Shown here piece after piece: positions 1 through 12,240 of a stretch of DNA of 64,000 nt. Below the pieces are notes generated by a model. The model was not told the DNA's origin and searched no databases. It was given only the letters and a program-made list of their open reading frames with translations. Source of the DNA: Saururus chinensis. Taxonomy: Eukaryota; Streptophyta; Magnoliopsida; Piperales; Saururaceae. Made by a program: the position numbers and the translations under genes. Location of the stretch: contig CP141143.1 of the NCBI GenBank assembly GCA_035235625.1, positions 30,948,592 through 31,012,591 on the forward strand, written 5' to 3'. The number at the start of each line of letters is the position of its first letter. Within the stretch, counting starts at the first letter, position 1.

Positions 1-133
1 CTTTGGTTCAGGAGCCCCTGTGAGCCATAACTTTGGGGTGTGGATGGAGCATATATGCTTCAAAAGAATTGAGGTCCAATTGTGAGTAGTTCATGGTCTA
101 ATGAGGCATGACTATACTCCTAGACTTGACTAC
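1..133 (+). repeat. family-B LTR-like repeat, left fragment (interrupted)
   Basis: This stretch matches 8085-8200 in the same orientation: both carry the 'gagtagttcatggtc' block followed by 'actcctaga'. The matching sequence does not continue at 134 but at 3465 ('catagagaactttta'), because a solo LTR occupies 134-3459. There is no gene here. The fragment belongs to the 3' part of a repeat whose next copy starts near 6804. Confidence 0.7.
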
Positions 134-1570
134 TGTAAGGATTCTCATTTCTAAACCGGTTTTCGTTTCATTTTAATCGTCGGTTATTGCTTAGTTAACT
201 CATTTTCTTATTAATTTGGTGGCTTCAAAGATAAATGGTGTTTCTTATGGTTTTAATCAAAATCAACTTTACAATTATTGGTTTTAAGTGATTTTGAGTC
301 AAATCTGATTTTTTGGGATTTTTTTGAATTTTCACTAATTTTCCGAAAATTAGGGTTTGGCGGGACCCCTGTGGGCCCCACCGTCGAAATTTGGGTTTTT
401 GGACAAAATTAACCTAGACATCAACACACGCCTTTACCAAAATTTTTCATAATTTTCTCACGTTTAATTAATGCTCAAATAGCTAAAATACCCATTTTTA
501 GCCTATTATTTAATTTATGCCCCACTACTTACCCATACACACCCCAAACCCTACTATAAATATGATGACTTGAGCCATTTCCATTTTGGGAATAGGCTGG
601 GAAAGGGAGGTTAGGCCTAATTCCCCAATTAGGCCCGGATTAAAAGGTATTTAAGGTAAGTCTCTTCTAATTAAGCTTAAATCCTAGATTTCCTCTTAAT
701 CCTTTCTAGATCTACCATTTCGTTTTTAAATATCAAAACTACTGATTTACATCTCTTCTTCAAACCCTAGACCTAAAAATCCGATTTTTATATTCCAGAA
801 GCCCTAGATCTAAGTTTTTCATTAGGTTTTTCTATGTTAAATCGGTTTTAATGGAGTTTAATTTAAACTCTATCTATTTGCAAGGTTTTTAAGAAGGGTG
901 ACCATCAAATCCAAGCCTAATCAAGGGATAAGGTAATGGACTTTCAAAATTTAAATTTTCCTATAGTAAAGCTCTTGATTTTGTGGTTTACTTTGAGTGG
1001 ATTTACTTGATTTAGTGCTTTAATGACATGATTAGTAAATAGTAATATTTAATCCCGATTTCATAGGGTTTTATCTTGTTATGATGTAGATTAACTTTCT
1101 GGAAGTTATGGTGAGATTTTATTAGCATGTAGGTTGTTAGATGGTGATTTTAAGTTTTATTAATGGAGTTTCGGTTTGAAATTTTGAATTGGAGAAGAAG
1201 GTCAATCTGCCTTGTTGGCGTTCGAACGGCCCTCCTGGGCGTTCGAACGGCAACACTGTAACTTTGACCGATTTCCCGTTTAGCAGATCGAATGGCTATA
1301 CAACAGATGTTGTAGAATTTGCATGATGTTTATTTCGGTAAGTCTACTTTGATATATCATTTCTACGTGTATGTGGAGTGTTTTGAGCTATAATATGCTA
1401 CTAGAATGGTATACCATTAAGGTTATGAAGTGGTGATATATTTTTAGTGTTATGTGGAATGGCTTGAGGTTGGTTATATGATGTTAGAATTACCATCTTG
1501 AAATTATGAATGGTTGATCCTTTATGGTTAGGTATATTTTCAGTTGAGCTACAACATACTCATGGCTGAC

Positions 1571-1635
1571 ATGTGGTTAATTTATGTGTGAATGTTAGTG
1601 GATGTGGTTAATTTATGTGTGAATGTTAGTGGATG
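1571..1635 (+). repeat. 31-bp tandem duplication inside the solo LTR
   Basis: Two adjacent copies of about 31 bp, starting ATGTGGTTAATTTATG at 1571 and 1602. It lies in the middle of the family-A LTR and is non-coding. Confidence 0.85.
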
Positions 1636-2644
1636 TCATGGCTCAAGGATGAAGTGAATGATTTTATATGTGTTTAGCTTGTGGTTAAGCTTTGATTTGA
1701 GTTATGATTTTAATGACTCTTCACCTATGATTTCCACTGGAATTTCATGATTAGATGTTAATACACATGTGTAGAGTGATGGTTAGTGAATTACAAACAT
1801 GTTGATGTGCATGGAGGGGAATGCTTCTATTATGTACACACACACATGTGGGATTTAATGATGATGATGAGGATGAATATTATGACTATGAATGAGGCAT
1901 GGGGGGCTGATGAGAACACTTAGCATGAATTAGGATTTATGTATGCCTTGCCCACGTATGTACCATGTCGCATGCATCATGAAAATGGATTTCAATTGAT
2001 GCTTTATCGAGATTAATCGAGTTTGACTGATTGGATACAATGTGGTGAAATTACGTGCCGGATTGATTGATCGTGGCTTAATCGAAACTTGATTGGTCCG
2101 AAAGGACATGTTTTGATTTGAGTTTCTTCATAGAACATGTGCACTCCCTGGGTTGAGTCTAGTTAAATGGAAATTATATGGGGACGAGTTGTTTACTTGT
2201 CTTGCGATTTGAAATTATTATTGTTTTCTAGACCCTGAGAATCCAATATGGTAAGCTCTGTGCACCGGCTACTATGTGTTCTAGGGTTTCCTGTGTGGAA
2301 ACTCGGGCTCTTCCCTATCGCAGGAGATGTCCCAAAACGAACACCTTTGCTCTAGGTTCTCTTCGTGAGAATGTGGCATCCTTGGCCAAGATCGTCTGGG
2401 GTGAGCAACAATTAAGGATTGACAACCCCGAACTTCTTAAATTCTTGTGTAGAATTTGGACCATGACACGCCTTCGTGGCCTTGTCTGTGTTCCAGTCTT
2501 CGTGACACTAAATTGTGATTACTCCTTAATGGAGGCATTCTTGTTTTATGTTGATGCAAATATATGATGTATGCTATGCATGTTTTATAACATGTAATTT
2601 GACACGTTTGTCATGCAAGAATGGATGAGATATATTATGAATAC

Positions 2645-2880
2645 GTGATTTGAAGAAGTGTAATCGAGACTCTATATGCAGGTTGATATGATGTGAATGC
2701 ATGATCAGGAAGTGTGGTTGAGACACTATATACAGGTTTATGTGTTATGAATGCATGATCAGAAAGTGTGATTGAGACACTATATGCAGGTTTATGTGTT
2801 ATGAATGCATGATCAGAAAGTGTGATTTAGTAACTATATACAGGTTTATGTGTAATAAATGTGTGATCAAGAAATGATTC
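2645..2880 (+). repeat. 54-bp tandem repeat, about 4 units, in the family-A LTR
   Basis: The anchor ATGCATGATCAG recurs at 2697, 2751 and 2805, with a degenerate copy at 2859, so the period is 54 bp. Each unit carries 'gagacactata' and 'caggtttatgtgt'. The inverted partner LTR has an unrelated 47-bp array in the corresponding third of its length (4163-4358). Confidence 0.88.
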
Positions 2881-3464
2881 ATCTTGTTAATCTCTACTTT
2901 GATTCGTTATGTTGCTATGCCGTCGTATTTTTGATGATGTTAGTATATTAGAAAACCATTGCTGAGTTTGTTTAAACTCACCCCTCTTTTTTGTGTTTTG
3001 TTTTGGGGCTGTGTGGTGCGACATGTAGACGGATAGGATCTCCTCTTCAAGGAAAGGTCGGAGACGACTTGGGAGTGATCGTGGAGTCCTCTTTTATGAC
3101 TTATTTTCTTTGGTTTATGCTTTATGTTTAGAACCTTTGTGTATGGTTCTCATTTTGACTTATGCTATGTTATACACTTGTGTTGTTTAAGACCTATTTT
3201 GGAGCCTAGAGTGGGCTATGGTTAAATTAAGCATGTGGGTTGAGACTTTTGTTTATCTTGAGTTAATGTAACTCTCTTTCTTTTCTACTTATTTACTCTT
3301 ACTCAAAGTGGTGTGCATACTCCGTAATTGTGTTAAATCGCCCGTAAGTAGGGTTAAGTCTTCCGCTAAACTATATCTCAATTTCCCTTGTCGCCCCCGT
3401 GCGCTTGACCGGCCCCTGGACTGGGTTCGGCTTGGGTCGGGCAGTGTCGGGGTGTGACAACTAC

Positions 3465-3600
3465 TATGTCATAGAGAACTTTTATGACTTACACTTATGG
3501 AGCAAGCGACTCCTTAAGTGAAGTCACATTTTAGATTTGAAATTCATATAAAAGCATTGGTGAATGTTATGCTTATTTCTCTTATGATCGATTATGGTCT
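3465..3600 (+). repeat. family-B repeat, middle fragment
   Basis: Continues the host repeat of 1-133 after the first solo LTR. It matches 6515-6650 and 8195-8330 ('gacttacact', 'cctaagtgaagtca'). Because the block is present on both sides of the second solo LTR and only once in the 8.2-kb copy, about 135 bp was duplicated locally before the LTR inserted. Non-coding. Confidence 0.7.
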
Positions 3601-3605
3601 TGTTT

Positions 3606-6503
3606 TGTCACACCCCACTACACACCCACCCTAACCCAAACTGGAACAAGGAGAAGGCAATACGCGACGCAACAAAGTGAAGTGGAATAGCGGAAGACTT
3701 AACCCATCTTGGGTGAATTTTTATCAAAGTATGCGCATGTGCCCTTTGTGTAAAAGCAAATAGACGAAGATAAGGAGACTAATTAATAATCTTAGTCCAC
3801 ACAATACCCATATCATCTAAATAACAACATAAAATCAAGCCTCAAGGGCTACATAAGTCTAAAGCCAACACCGGCTAACCATAGTTTGAGTTAAAGTAAA
3901 ATATAAGTCAAACACATCGTAAGGTAAGTCAAACACATCCCAAATAACTAGCCACCCTCATGGCGCATATCCAACCTCATGCTCAAGTAAAGACTGTTTG
4001 GAGCACCTGCATGCCACACCATACTGCCCCAAAACGAAAAAAACACAAACAAAAGAGGGGCAAGCTTGGCTCAGTAAGGGTTTTGATATGGAATATAAAC
4101 TCATGAAAATACTACATGCATTCTCAACCTAACATGCATCCCATAACCATTCTCTACACTTGTGCATCATGAGATAAATCACATTCCACATAAATGTTCA
4201 TGCCACATGTGCATCATGAGATAAATCACATTTCATATACACATTCATGCCACCTGTACATCATGAGATAAATCACATTCCATATACACATTCATGCCAC
4301 CTATACATCATGAGATAAATCACATTCCATATACATATTCATGCCACCTGTGCATCATGGATTCATTCATAATTCATAACACATATGCACACCCTATGCA
4401 AAAATTTAAGTTTCATAGTTCATTCACATCCTGCATGGAGAAAATATCAATATTCACATTCATGGCCTGCATAATCAAGTATATCAAAAACACATTCTGT
4501 CCTGCATAATTCATTTCATATGCACCATGTGCAACATAAGTGTCATTGTCCTTACATAAACTCTGTTAATGAACATTATAATCCATACACATGCATAAAT
4601 CAATCGGTGAATGTCTCACAATTGAAAAAACAACCCTGCTCACACTGGCCGGAGTCTAAGCAGATCTGCACACCAAGGACAATCCTTAATGAGGAAGGTC
4701 CGGATTCCTAAAAGGAAAACTAGAGCAGTTTGGGTAAGTTCCCTAACTGGAAAAATACCCCCTAGTAAGCCAGTGCACATGGATAAACCAGCCTGGATTC
4801 TCAAGTCTAGAATACACATAAGTTTTACTCATTATAGCATTCCTCTCTTCTCACCTGGGGAGGAATCTCTCACAAGGGACAAACCCCCTGTCCATTGGAC
4901 GTAAAAACGATTCGATAAACCTATGAGCGGCTAATCCGGAAAGCAATCACATCCAATCGTTTAATCACGGCTAAACACGAGAAATCATTGCTTAGAAATC
5001 ATTTTCATGATGTATGCGACATGATACATACATGAGCAAAGTTTAACAAATATAAACGTGAATAAACATACTCTAATAAACCCATATGTGCATGTAACAT
5101 GGCCCATTTGTGACAAATAAAGTCATATAAGCATAACCAAGAATATACATATATGGTAATGTTCATACTTGAACTAAAACATTGTGTAACAAGAATCACC
5201 TGTAATCAATGTGATGTACAAGTATCCATAATTCATCATGGTTATAAGCTACTGGAATCATGGTGTAAATGCGAAGAAATCATTGAAATACGGATTTAAA
5301 ACAAATGGTAAAAAATCCACAAAATAAGCCATTTTCACCAAAACTACATTTGGCCATTCGAACGGCCCTGCAGCTCATTCGAACGCCTAGCTATTTGAAC
5401 GGTTTATTAACCCGTTCGAATGTATGTAATAATTCACTTTTCTGGTTCATTTCAACCTCTTGAAATTCAAATAGAAAACATTGCAAAATTCTATATAAAT
5501 TTAAAATCATCATAGAATATTATATAATCAAAATCTAAGCCTATAACATGATGGATCTAATCATTTACATGCTTAATCATACTAGAATAACCATAAATTA
5601 TTATGCTTTTAACAAATCACCATTATACATCAAGATGAAGAAAACTCAAATAAAACCCATAAACATGCATTCAAACACTCAAGGTAAAAACCCCTTACCT
5701 CTAACAAGCCTTTGAATTATTTGAACGATCTTCAACCTCAAGAAATCCTACCCAAAAATTAGGGCTTTTAGTTAAACCTAATTAAAACTAGCTAATAGAC
5801 TCAAATCAACTTAGAAGAAGATAGATCTAAAACATCCTTAGGTTAAAAATGAAAATCACCTAATTAGGGTTCAAAATCAAAATTAAATACATAATTTTGA
5901 TAGAAGAAAATCAAGAATCAAAATATGAGAAATGAAGATAGAGGTGATTAAGACAAAAAATTAAAAGATTAAAGGTGATTAAGGGAAGAAAATTTAACTT
6001 AATCAAGGGTTTCTCCTTTTGGAAATGGAGGTAGAGCAAGCCTCCCTCCTAAACACAACCCTTACCCATTTGGAAACTGACTAGGTTTTTTCCTTATATA
6101 ATAAGAGTTTTAGGCTGGAAATATGATCTGTTGTGTTTGAAAATAAGGCAAAATGCCCTAAGTGGCAAATTAAGGATATTTTTGACCCAAAAATAAATTT
6201 AATCAAACCCAAACCCACTTAGATAAATTAATATAAGGTTCAAGGCTAAAATAGATGGCATGGCTCCCACACAGACATGGGTCCCACGGTGGGACCCGCT
6301 CCATCGACCAAGGAAAAATGAAAAGAAAATACCCACAAATAGGTAACATTTTGGGTAAATCAAGCTTAACACTAATACTCATAAAATAAAATTAAACCTT
6401 GAGAAATTAATAATTAAATTAACCGATAATCCAAAAAATTCAAATCAAACTGACAAACCAACAAATTCACACAATTTTAAAAAAGAAATTTAAAGATATT
6501 ACA
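3606..6503 (-). mobile_element. solo LTR, family A, copy 2, inverted (TSD TGTTT)
   Basis: On the + strand the unit reads TGTCACACCCC...GATATTACA and is flanked by the 5-bp duplication TGTTT at 3601-3605 and 6504-6508. Its reverse complement parallels copy 1: the GGGGTGTGACA end, 'cggaagacttaaccc', a TATA-like ATTATATAAGG near 6094, a GGTCCCACGGTGGGACC block near 6280 and TTCGAACG motifs near 5355-5420. It is 2898 bp against 3326 bp for copy 1 and considerably diverged. No protein-coding domain is seen, so it is read as a second, independent solo LTR of the same family. Confidence 0.83.
4163..4358 (+). repeat. 47-bp tandem repeat, 4 units, in inverted family-A LTR
   Basis: The anchor TGCATCAT/TACATCAT occurs at 4163, 4210, 4257, 4304 and 4351, an exact period of 47 bp. 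Units contain 'gagataaatcacattcca'. The regular spacing and low divergence point to recent amplification. Confidence 0.92.
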
Positions 6504-6508
6504 TGTTT

Positions 6509-6803
6509 ACTATTGAATAACCTTATGACTTACACTAAAGGAGCACTCCTAAGTGAAGTCATGTTATGGATTTGGAATTATGTGAAATTAATGGATGAAT
6601 GTTATTCTTACTTTGCTTACATTTGTTGTAGTGGTGTGTACTATTGGCTATAATTATTGCTGATTTTATGATGGGGTAATGTAATCATGCTTATTGTCTT
6701 TTTATAGTACCTATTTAACCATCCCATTTGCTATATTTATATACTTAGCATCCATGAGATGCAAGTTCCTTGAATGGTTAAAGTTTGATTAGAACTTTGG
6801 ATG
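6509..6803 (+). repeat. family-B repeat, 3' fragment upstream of the next copy
   Basis: Homologous in order to 8200-8500: 'cttatgacttacac', 'gtaatcatg.tattgt', 'agtac.t.tttaacca' and 'atact.a.catc'. It runs directly into the presumed start of the next family-B copy at 6804. Removing the two solo LTRs gives a head-to-tail spacing of about 1.8 kb between equivalent points. No gene. Confidence 0.6.
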
Positions 6804-8110
6804 TGTGACACCCGAATTTCTATGAGGGAAATTCAATGCTATTATTCATAATTTATCCTCATGGTTTGTTTGTGACTTTGTGTTTGAGGTTCTCGTGTTC
6901 TTCGAGTTGATGAGCCTCTTTGATAAATATAAGATTATTGAGTAATAAATTTATAAAAGTAATAATGATGATAAACATGAAGTTTGTTTAATTTTATTTT
7001 AGAGTAAAAAGTTCTATCGACATACACAAACACATCGGTGAACCTACTGATGAAATTGTAATTCACTGTAGTAAGGTTTGACACATCGATCAACCTACCG
7101 ATGAGATATTGAAGACATGTCCATGGCTATAAATCAGTTGTACTAATGGGTTATGAAACTGTATGAAAAAGTGGTTCAAAGTGGTTTCATGGGTGGTTAT
7201 GCACCAAAATTTTGTTATTTGATTCCCATTAAATACCTTTGAAAAAAATTGACCCTAATCCTACGAATCCTAGAAAAGAGGTCAAATGAGAATTTAAATA
7301 CATGAAATGACCCTATTGCTCTGTTAAGGAGTGATATATGTGAGATATCATGTTACAAGAGCGATAGCTCTGTTATTTTCTCGGCCATCAACAAGTCTAC
7401 CAACACGTCGGTGACGCCGCCAATGCGACAAAGAGGATGATGATATGGGATATTGATATGCATCGACACATCGGAGTGATACTGAAAAGTCACTGGCAAT
7501 GAGGTTGATGCATTGGTGAGGCGTCGATGGGGATGCATGTTCTTCCCATTCCACTGTTAGCAAAGGTTTGGCACGTCAATGGGTTACCAATGAGCATCAG
7601 TGACATGATTGACACATCGATGAGTGTATTGATATCAAGTTGGTTTAGGCAAATTTTAGCAATGAATGCTACATGTGTTAGGATATTATTATGAGATATA
7701 ATAACATGATACTTAATGCTTGAAATACAATTATATGTGAAGTTGTGATTGATGATGTTTGGGTTTATGTACCCTTTAATGTATGAAATCCTTGTAATAG
7801 ATCGCACTCCAAGACTATTGGACAAAGACACTAAAGGGTAGAGGATCCTAGTGTCTGAATGATTCCTCAAGTGAGTCTTTAACTACGTAAACGAAAAGGG
7901 TTTGGTATGAAATAAGACTAAGGTCTTCTGTCTCTCTAAAGATAGAAGTTATATAGAACCACTTCCCAAGCTTGGTAGATGTGTTCAAATATACTAGAGC
8001 ATTAAAAGATGACCAGTTCCGCGCAGTACAATACAAGTGGTTCTGATTATCATGGAAGTCGGGATTTAAGCTATTTGGATCCATGAGCCCTTATGAGCCT
8101 TAGCTTTATG
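6804..8110 (+). mobile_element. family-B LTR-like repeat, direct copy
   Basis: Starts TGTGACACCCGAATTTCT and is the inverted counterpart of 9890-11338. Matching blocks include 'tttctatgagg', 'aaacttcatg', 'gaccttggtctt/aagactaaggtctt' and 'caagactattgga'. It contains clustered CACATCGRT...ACCGATG motifs at 7017-7110 and 7395-7640. A short terminal duplication could not be defined, so boundaries are approximate. Open frames on the - strand (7490-7870, 7848-8084) show no recognisable domain. The LTR identity rests on the TGTGACACCC start and repetition only. Confidence 0.55.
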
Positions 8111-9440
8111 GCGTGGACTTGCCTCAAAATATTTTAGGTCTATTTATGAGTAGTTCATGGTCGAGTGAAGTAAGGTTATACTCCTAGATGTAGCTTCTGG
8201 GTCATAGAGAACTTTATGACTTACACTTATGGAGCAAAAGACTCCTAAGTGAAGTCACGTTATAAATTTTAAAATCTTGAGAAAATATTTATGAATATTT
8301 TGCTTATTCCACTTTTGTGTGGTGATAATGATTATTGTTATTGGATATAATAGTTGATTTTGCAATGATGTTATGTAATCATGTTCATTGTTATTACATA
8401 GTACTTGTTTAGCCATCACACTGGATATATTCGTATACTCAACATCTTTATAATGTAAGTTTGCTGGGAGGGTAGCTGGGTTGGGATTGGTGAGCATGGA
8501 AAGGATGACAAGCTCTAGAAGAAATGTAGGATTTCTTATCTTTGCTAGTAAACCTTTGAGTATGGTGTATAATTTGAACATAGGCATGTGAGTGCTAATT
8601 ACTTATGGTTTTATGTGTGTGATGGTTTCTTGGTATGCACTTGGCAACATCATGTGTAATTTATGTGTGATTTGACATTGTCTTAATTATGGAAATGATG
8701 GTTTGAATATTCTTATGTTAAAAAATAAGTGAGTCACCCCAAGGATAATTTTGTCGATGATTGACAAAAAGGAGTTTGAAAAAGAAATTTGTTTCCATTG
8801 ATTATACTTTAATAAATGAGGATTGAAAATCCTGGGGCATGATAGGATGTAAGATAAGGACAATTGCTGAGACACTTGGCATATTTAATATTTTCTTACT
8901 TAAAGGTAGAGAGCTTTAGGTATGTCAGTGTCAATCTGTTTATATTTGTGCCTATCAAGATATTTAAATATGAACTCGGGCAAGACCCTGTGAGATTTAA
9001 AATATGATTTGACTTAGATTACTATTATACTCTGATTTAGTATTTGTATGTTTGAAAAACAAGTTAGTTACGCCCTGAGATATCTTATCGATGATTTGAC
9101 AAAAAGAATTTTGAAAAAATTATTTTTGTTGTTTCACTCATAAAAATGGGTTTAAAAATCTCAGGGCGAGACAAAAATTGTTAGCAAGAACAAATACTAA
9201 AGCATGGTAAAACATGATTCAACATGGCTAAAGAAACTAGAATCAGAATGATCATTATGTCAAAGTTTTCTCAAATCAACAAGAAGTCTTATATTCAAAA
9301 GCATGCATGCATAAAAATCAACTCTGTAAGAAACATGCATATCCCTAGCACATGCTACTACACTTATTTCATCATGAAAAGCTATTAATATTATCCAATA
9401 CATGTACAACAATCCTACATCACCATAGTCTAATGAAGAG
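8111..9440. repeat. family-B 3' region with a diverged 120-bp direct repeat
   Basis: The first 400 bp match the fragments at 1-133, 3465-3600 and 6509-6803. Two diverged direct copies follow at about 8724-8843 and 9061-9172. Each has 'gatgattgacaaaaa' in the first half and ends in an AATCCTGGGGC/AATCTCAGGGC block that pairs with the 'accccaagg/gccctgaga' at its own start, so each copy can also fold on itself. No gene is supported. Confidence 0.55.
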
Positions 9441-9444
9441 AAGG

Positions 9445-11338
9445 AGTAGTTCTTACCTTAGAACAAAATAAATCCCTCCAATGATGCTACTTGTAGACAA
9501 AGTTTCTTTTTGTTCCTATGATGGAATGGGTTTGGTAACTTCAACTCCAAATTTCTCCAATGGTTGATTGGTGGAGGAGAGAAAACAAATAGAAGGGGAG
9601 GGAAAAGGGAAGAGGCATCCATGAGAGACAAGAAGGATAGAGAAAAGAAAGGGAGCGCAACTAGAGAGAGAGGTGGCGTGGGGGAGAGGGAGATCTCCAT
9701 ATATGGGATGGTTTCTCACTTTGAGAAGATTCTTAGTTTGAGTTATTCCAAATCTCTTCTTCAACCAATTAACACATGCCCTTACCAATTCTCAAATAAT
9801 CCAACAAAAAATAGGAGATTCAGTGCCATCTCCAAATTCGGCTCGAAAGCCAACTAAGCTAAGTCAACAAGCTGGTAGAATGGTCCAGTGCATTGTGTGG
9901 GACCAATCATATTTTAATACTCGTCCATTTGAACTCATCTTTTGGGTCAGGGAAGCTGCTCTACATAATTCTTACCCTTAGAGAGCCAGAAGACCTTGGT
10001 CTTATTTTAAACCAAACCCTTTTCATCTACGTGGCTAAAGACTCACTTAATGAGCCATTTAGACACAAGGATCCTCTATTCTTAAGTGTCTTTATCTAAC
10101 AGTCTTGGTGTGCGATCCATTACAAGGATTTTCACACACAAGGGTACATATACCTAAGCATCATTAATTATAACATCACATATAATTTCATTTCATGCAC
10201 TCAATATCATGCTATTATGTCTCATAATAATAGCCTAACAGATAATATTTATTGCAAAAATTTACCTAAAACAACTTGTTGTTGGTAGTCATCAACGTCT
10301 CAACCACGTCACTGATGCCCATCAATAACCCACCGATGCGTCAAACCATCTCTGACAGTGGAATAGCAAGGAAACCCTTCCTCATCAATGCCTCATTAAC
10401 ACGTCAACCTCACTATCGTAACCCGTCAGTAGCACACCAATGTGTCAATGTTCATTGGTGCCCATACCATCATCTTCTCCGTTATATCGACGACATCACC
10501 AACATGTAGGTAGAGGTGTCGATGGTAAGAAAATTAACAAAAATTGTCACAACTTATTCAAAGTTCTCCAAAAATCATGTTATAACATATTTCATCGTAT
10601 ATATGATTCCTTAACAAGGCTATAAAGTGATTTCATGAAGTTTAATACTCATTTAACATAAAACTCATAATTATTATCATCATCAACGTAACAGGAACAT
10701 CACAAAGTTCATACTTTCACATCCAATAAATTCGTAATTCAAATCATACATGCATATTTCATGTTAAATTATAGTAACAAGGTTAGCAATCCGACCTCTT
10801 TTCTACCAATAAATTAAGGTCTCCATGAATTTGATTATTCTTCCATTTTCCACTGAACTTTGACATGCCCTAATCTATTGTTTCCTCCCAAAGTTGGAGA
10901 ATTTGTAGGATTTGGGTCGAGGTTTGTCAAAGGTATTTATATAGGAATCAAGCTTTTAAGTGCAATTTCAAACCCATCAGTAAATTGCTCTAGAATCATT
11001 GACGCATCAAAGGTTGCCAACAATATTTTTTGGACTTCATTAGTGAGTTATTGACACATTGAATCTCACCAACAGTGAAATCATAGTTTCATTGGTAGGT
11101 TCGCCGATGTGTCGGTACTTACTGAAAAAACTGTTATTCTAAATAAAATTAAAACAAACTTCATGCTTATCATTGTTACTACTTTCTTGAGTTTATTAAT
11201 CAATAATATTATATTTATCAAAGGGGTTCGTCAATTCAAAGAACACAAAGCCCTCCAACACAAAGAAATCACAAGCAAACTATGAGTATGACTCATGAAT
11301 AAATGCATATGAATTCCTCATAGAAATTATGTGTCACA
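9445..11338 (-). mobile_element. family-B LTR-like repeat, inverted copy
   Basis: Read on the - strand it starts TGTGACACATAATTTCT at 11338, like 6804, and shares the same ordered blocks. Clustered GATGTGTCG/CACCGATGCGTCA motifs lie at 10290-10520 and 11040-11120. Towards its 3' side a CCATATATGG box near 9698 precedes a CT-rich leader, a plausible promoter. Its last 400 bp (9445-9890) do not match the direct copy. Open frames on both strands at 9458-9857 are CT/GA-rich and low complexity and are not regarded as genes. Confidence 0.55.
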
Positions 11339-11507
11339 CGCACTCCCTACTAAAATAGAAAAGTTTCATCCCCAGTCTCTAATAGTCAAGGGTTAAATTT
11401 TGTGTTCTCATCAATCATCATGATTCAAATTAACTCAACAACCCAATTTCACACCAAAAAATTAACTACCGAAAGAAAATTTACACTAATTTTTGGGTAT
11501 TACATTG

Positions 11508-12240
11508 GATTTGTCTAGTTGATGGATAAGCCAATTGTTTTAGAAAGAAAGGTATAAAACCACCCTTATTGTTAAATGTTTAATAGCAAGACTAAAAGTT
11601 TTGTTGTATTCTATGCCTTCTTGTTGATGGCACCCTTTGGCAAGAAGTCTAGCCTTGTACCTAAAAAATGACCTATTTGAAATCTTCTTGACTCTATAGA
11701 TCCAATGACAACCAATGACTTGATGACCATGAGGAGGAAATAATTGCCAAGTCTCTTGATTTTTTAGAACTTGGAATTCATCAGACATGGCTAATCTCCA
11801 TTGACTATATTTCACAACTATTAAAGAACAAGTAGGGTCATCATTTGGAGTTGGAGTGGTGGAGAGTTAAAACATTGTTTTAGTTTAAAAATGTCTACCT
11901 TACTCCTAGTAATCATGGGATGAACTGAAGTAGGATGAGTGGGTAATAAAGGAGCAGAAGATGAAGTAGTAGGTAAGGGATGATGAAGAAAGTGATGGAG
12001 ATAGAGAATAAGTTGAATGTGAAGCGGTTGAAGGGGTAGAAGATGCAAGTGGTGTAGAATTGGAGGACACATGTAGAGGTGGTAAGGAAAGGGAAGATAT
12101 TGTTTGAAAGGATACATTAGTGGTGCTTGGAGAAGAAAAAACAAAAGGAAACTGAGTTTCTTCAAATATGATATGTTTAGAGACAAAAATTCTTGAAAAA
12201 TTTATAACTAAGTCCTTTGGTTTAAATTTCAAATTAGTCC
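11508..12240 (-). pseudogene. Ty1/copia pol fragment (linker plus N-terminal RT)
   Basis: Read on the - strand it first shows an integrase-distal stretch (KPKDLVINFSRIFVSKHIIF, then EETQFPF; about 12232-12110). A Ser/Pro/His-rich linker containing HPMITRSKVDIFK follows, and then the first 90 residues of a copia reverse transcriptase (WRLAMSDEFQVLKNQETW, IGCHWIYRVKK, YKARLLAKG) down to LDKSN. These motifs are typical of plant Ty1/copia polyproteins. The frame shifts between linker and RT, and the RT is cut at about 11508, before its catalytic YVDD, where unrelated sequence begins (GGTATTACA). It is a dead fragment. Confidence 0.85.
12111..12131 (+). repeat. 21-bp direct repeat, left copy (partner 12642-12662)
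   Basis: The 21 bp beginning GATACATTAGTGGTGCTTGG are repeated exactly at 12642-12662. The left copy lies within the copia linker; the right copy lies outside it, about 530 bp away. Confidence 0.9.

Larger units (their letters stand above)
134..3459 (+). mobile_element. solo LTR, family A, copy 1 (TSD ACTAC)
   Basis: The unit begins TGTAAGG and ends GGTGTGACA. It is flanked by the perfect 5-bp duplication ACTAC at 129-133 and 3460-3464, and the host repeat resumes exactly across it. These are the hallmarks of an LTR left alone after LTR-LTR recombination. No gag or pol, primer-binding site or polypurine tract is present. A TATA-like CTATAAATA lies near 551-559, followed by a leader-like purine-rich stretch, which gives the + orientation. 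Two TTCGAACGG motifs occur near 1221-1250. The short open frames inside, such as 2274-2567, show no domain and are probably chance. The family is inferred to be Ty3/gypsy because of LTR size; that assignment is not proven. Confidence 0.85.

Noticed and set aside
2274..2567. 97-codon + frame as a gene
   Set aside because: It lies inside the family-A solo LTR, lacks domains and is not preserved in the sister LTR.
134..6503. The two family-A LTRs as one element with inverted ends
   Set aside because: Each has its own, different 5-bp duplication and they are separated by host repeat sequence, so they are independent insertions.
7490..8084. - strand frames of 126 and 78 codons as genes
   Set aside because: They lie in a repeat copy whose inverted partner at 9890-10300 does not keep the frames.
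9458..9857. Overlapping frames on both strands near 9.6 kb
   Set aside because: Low-complexity GA/CT-rich leader sequence; both strands are open because of composition.
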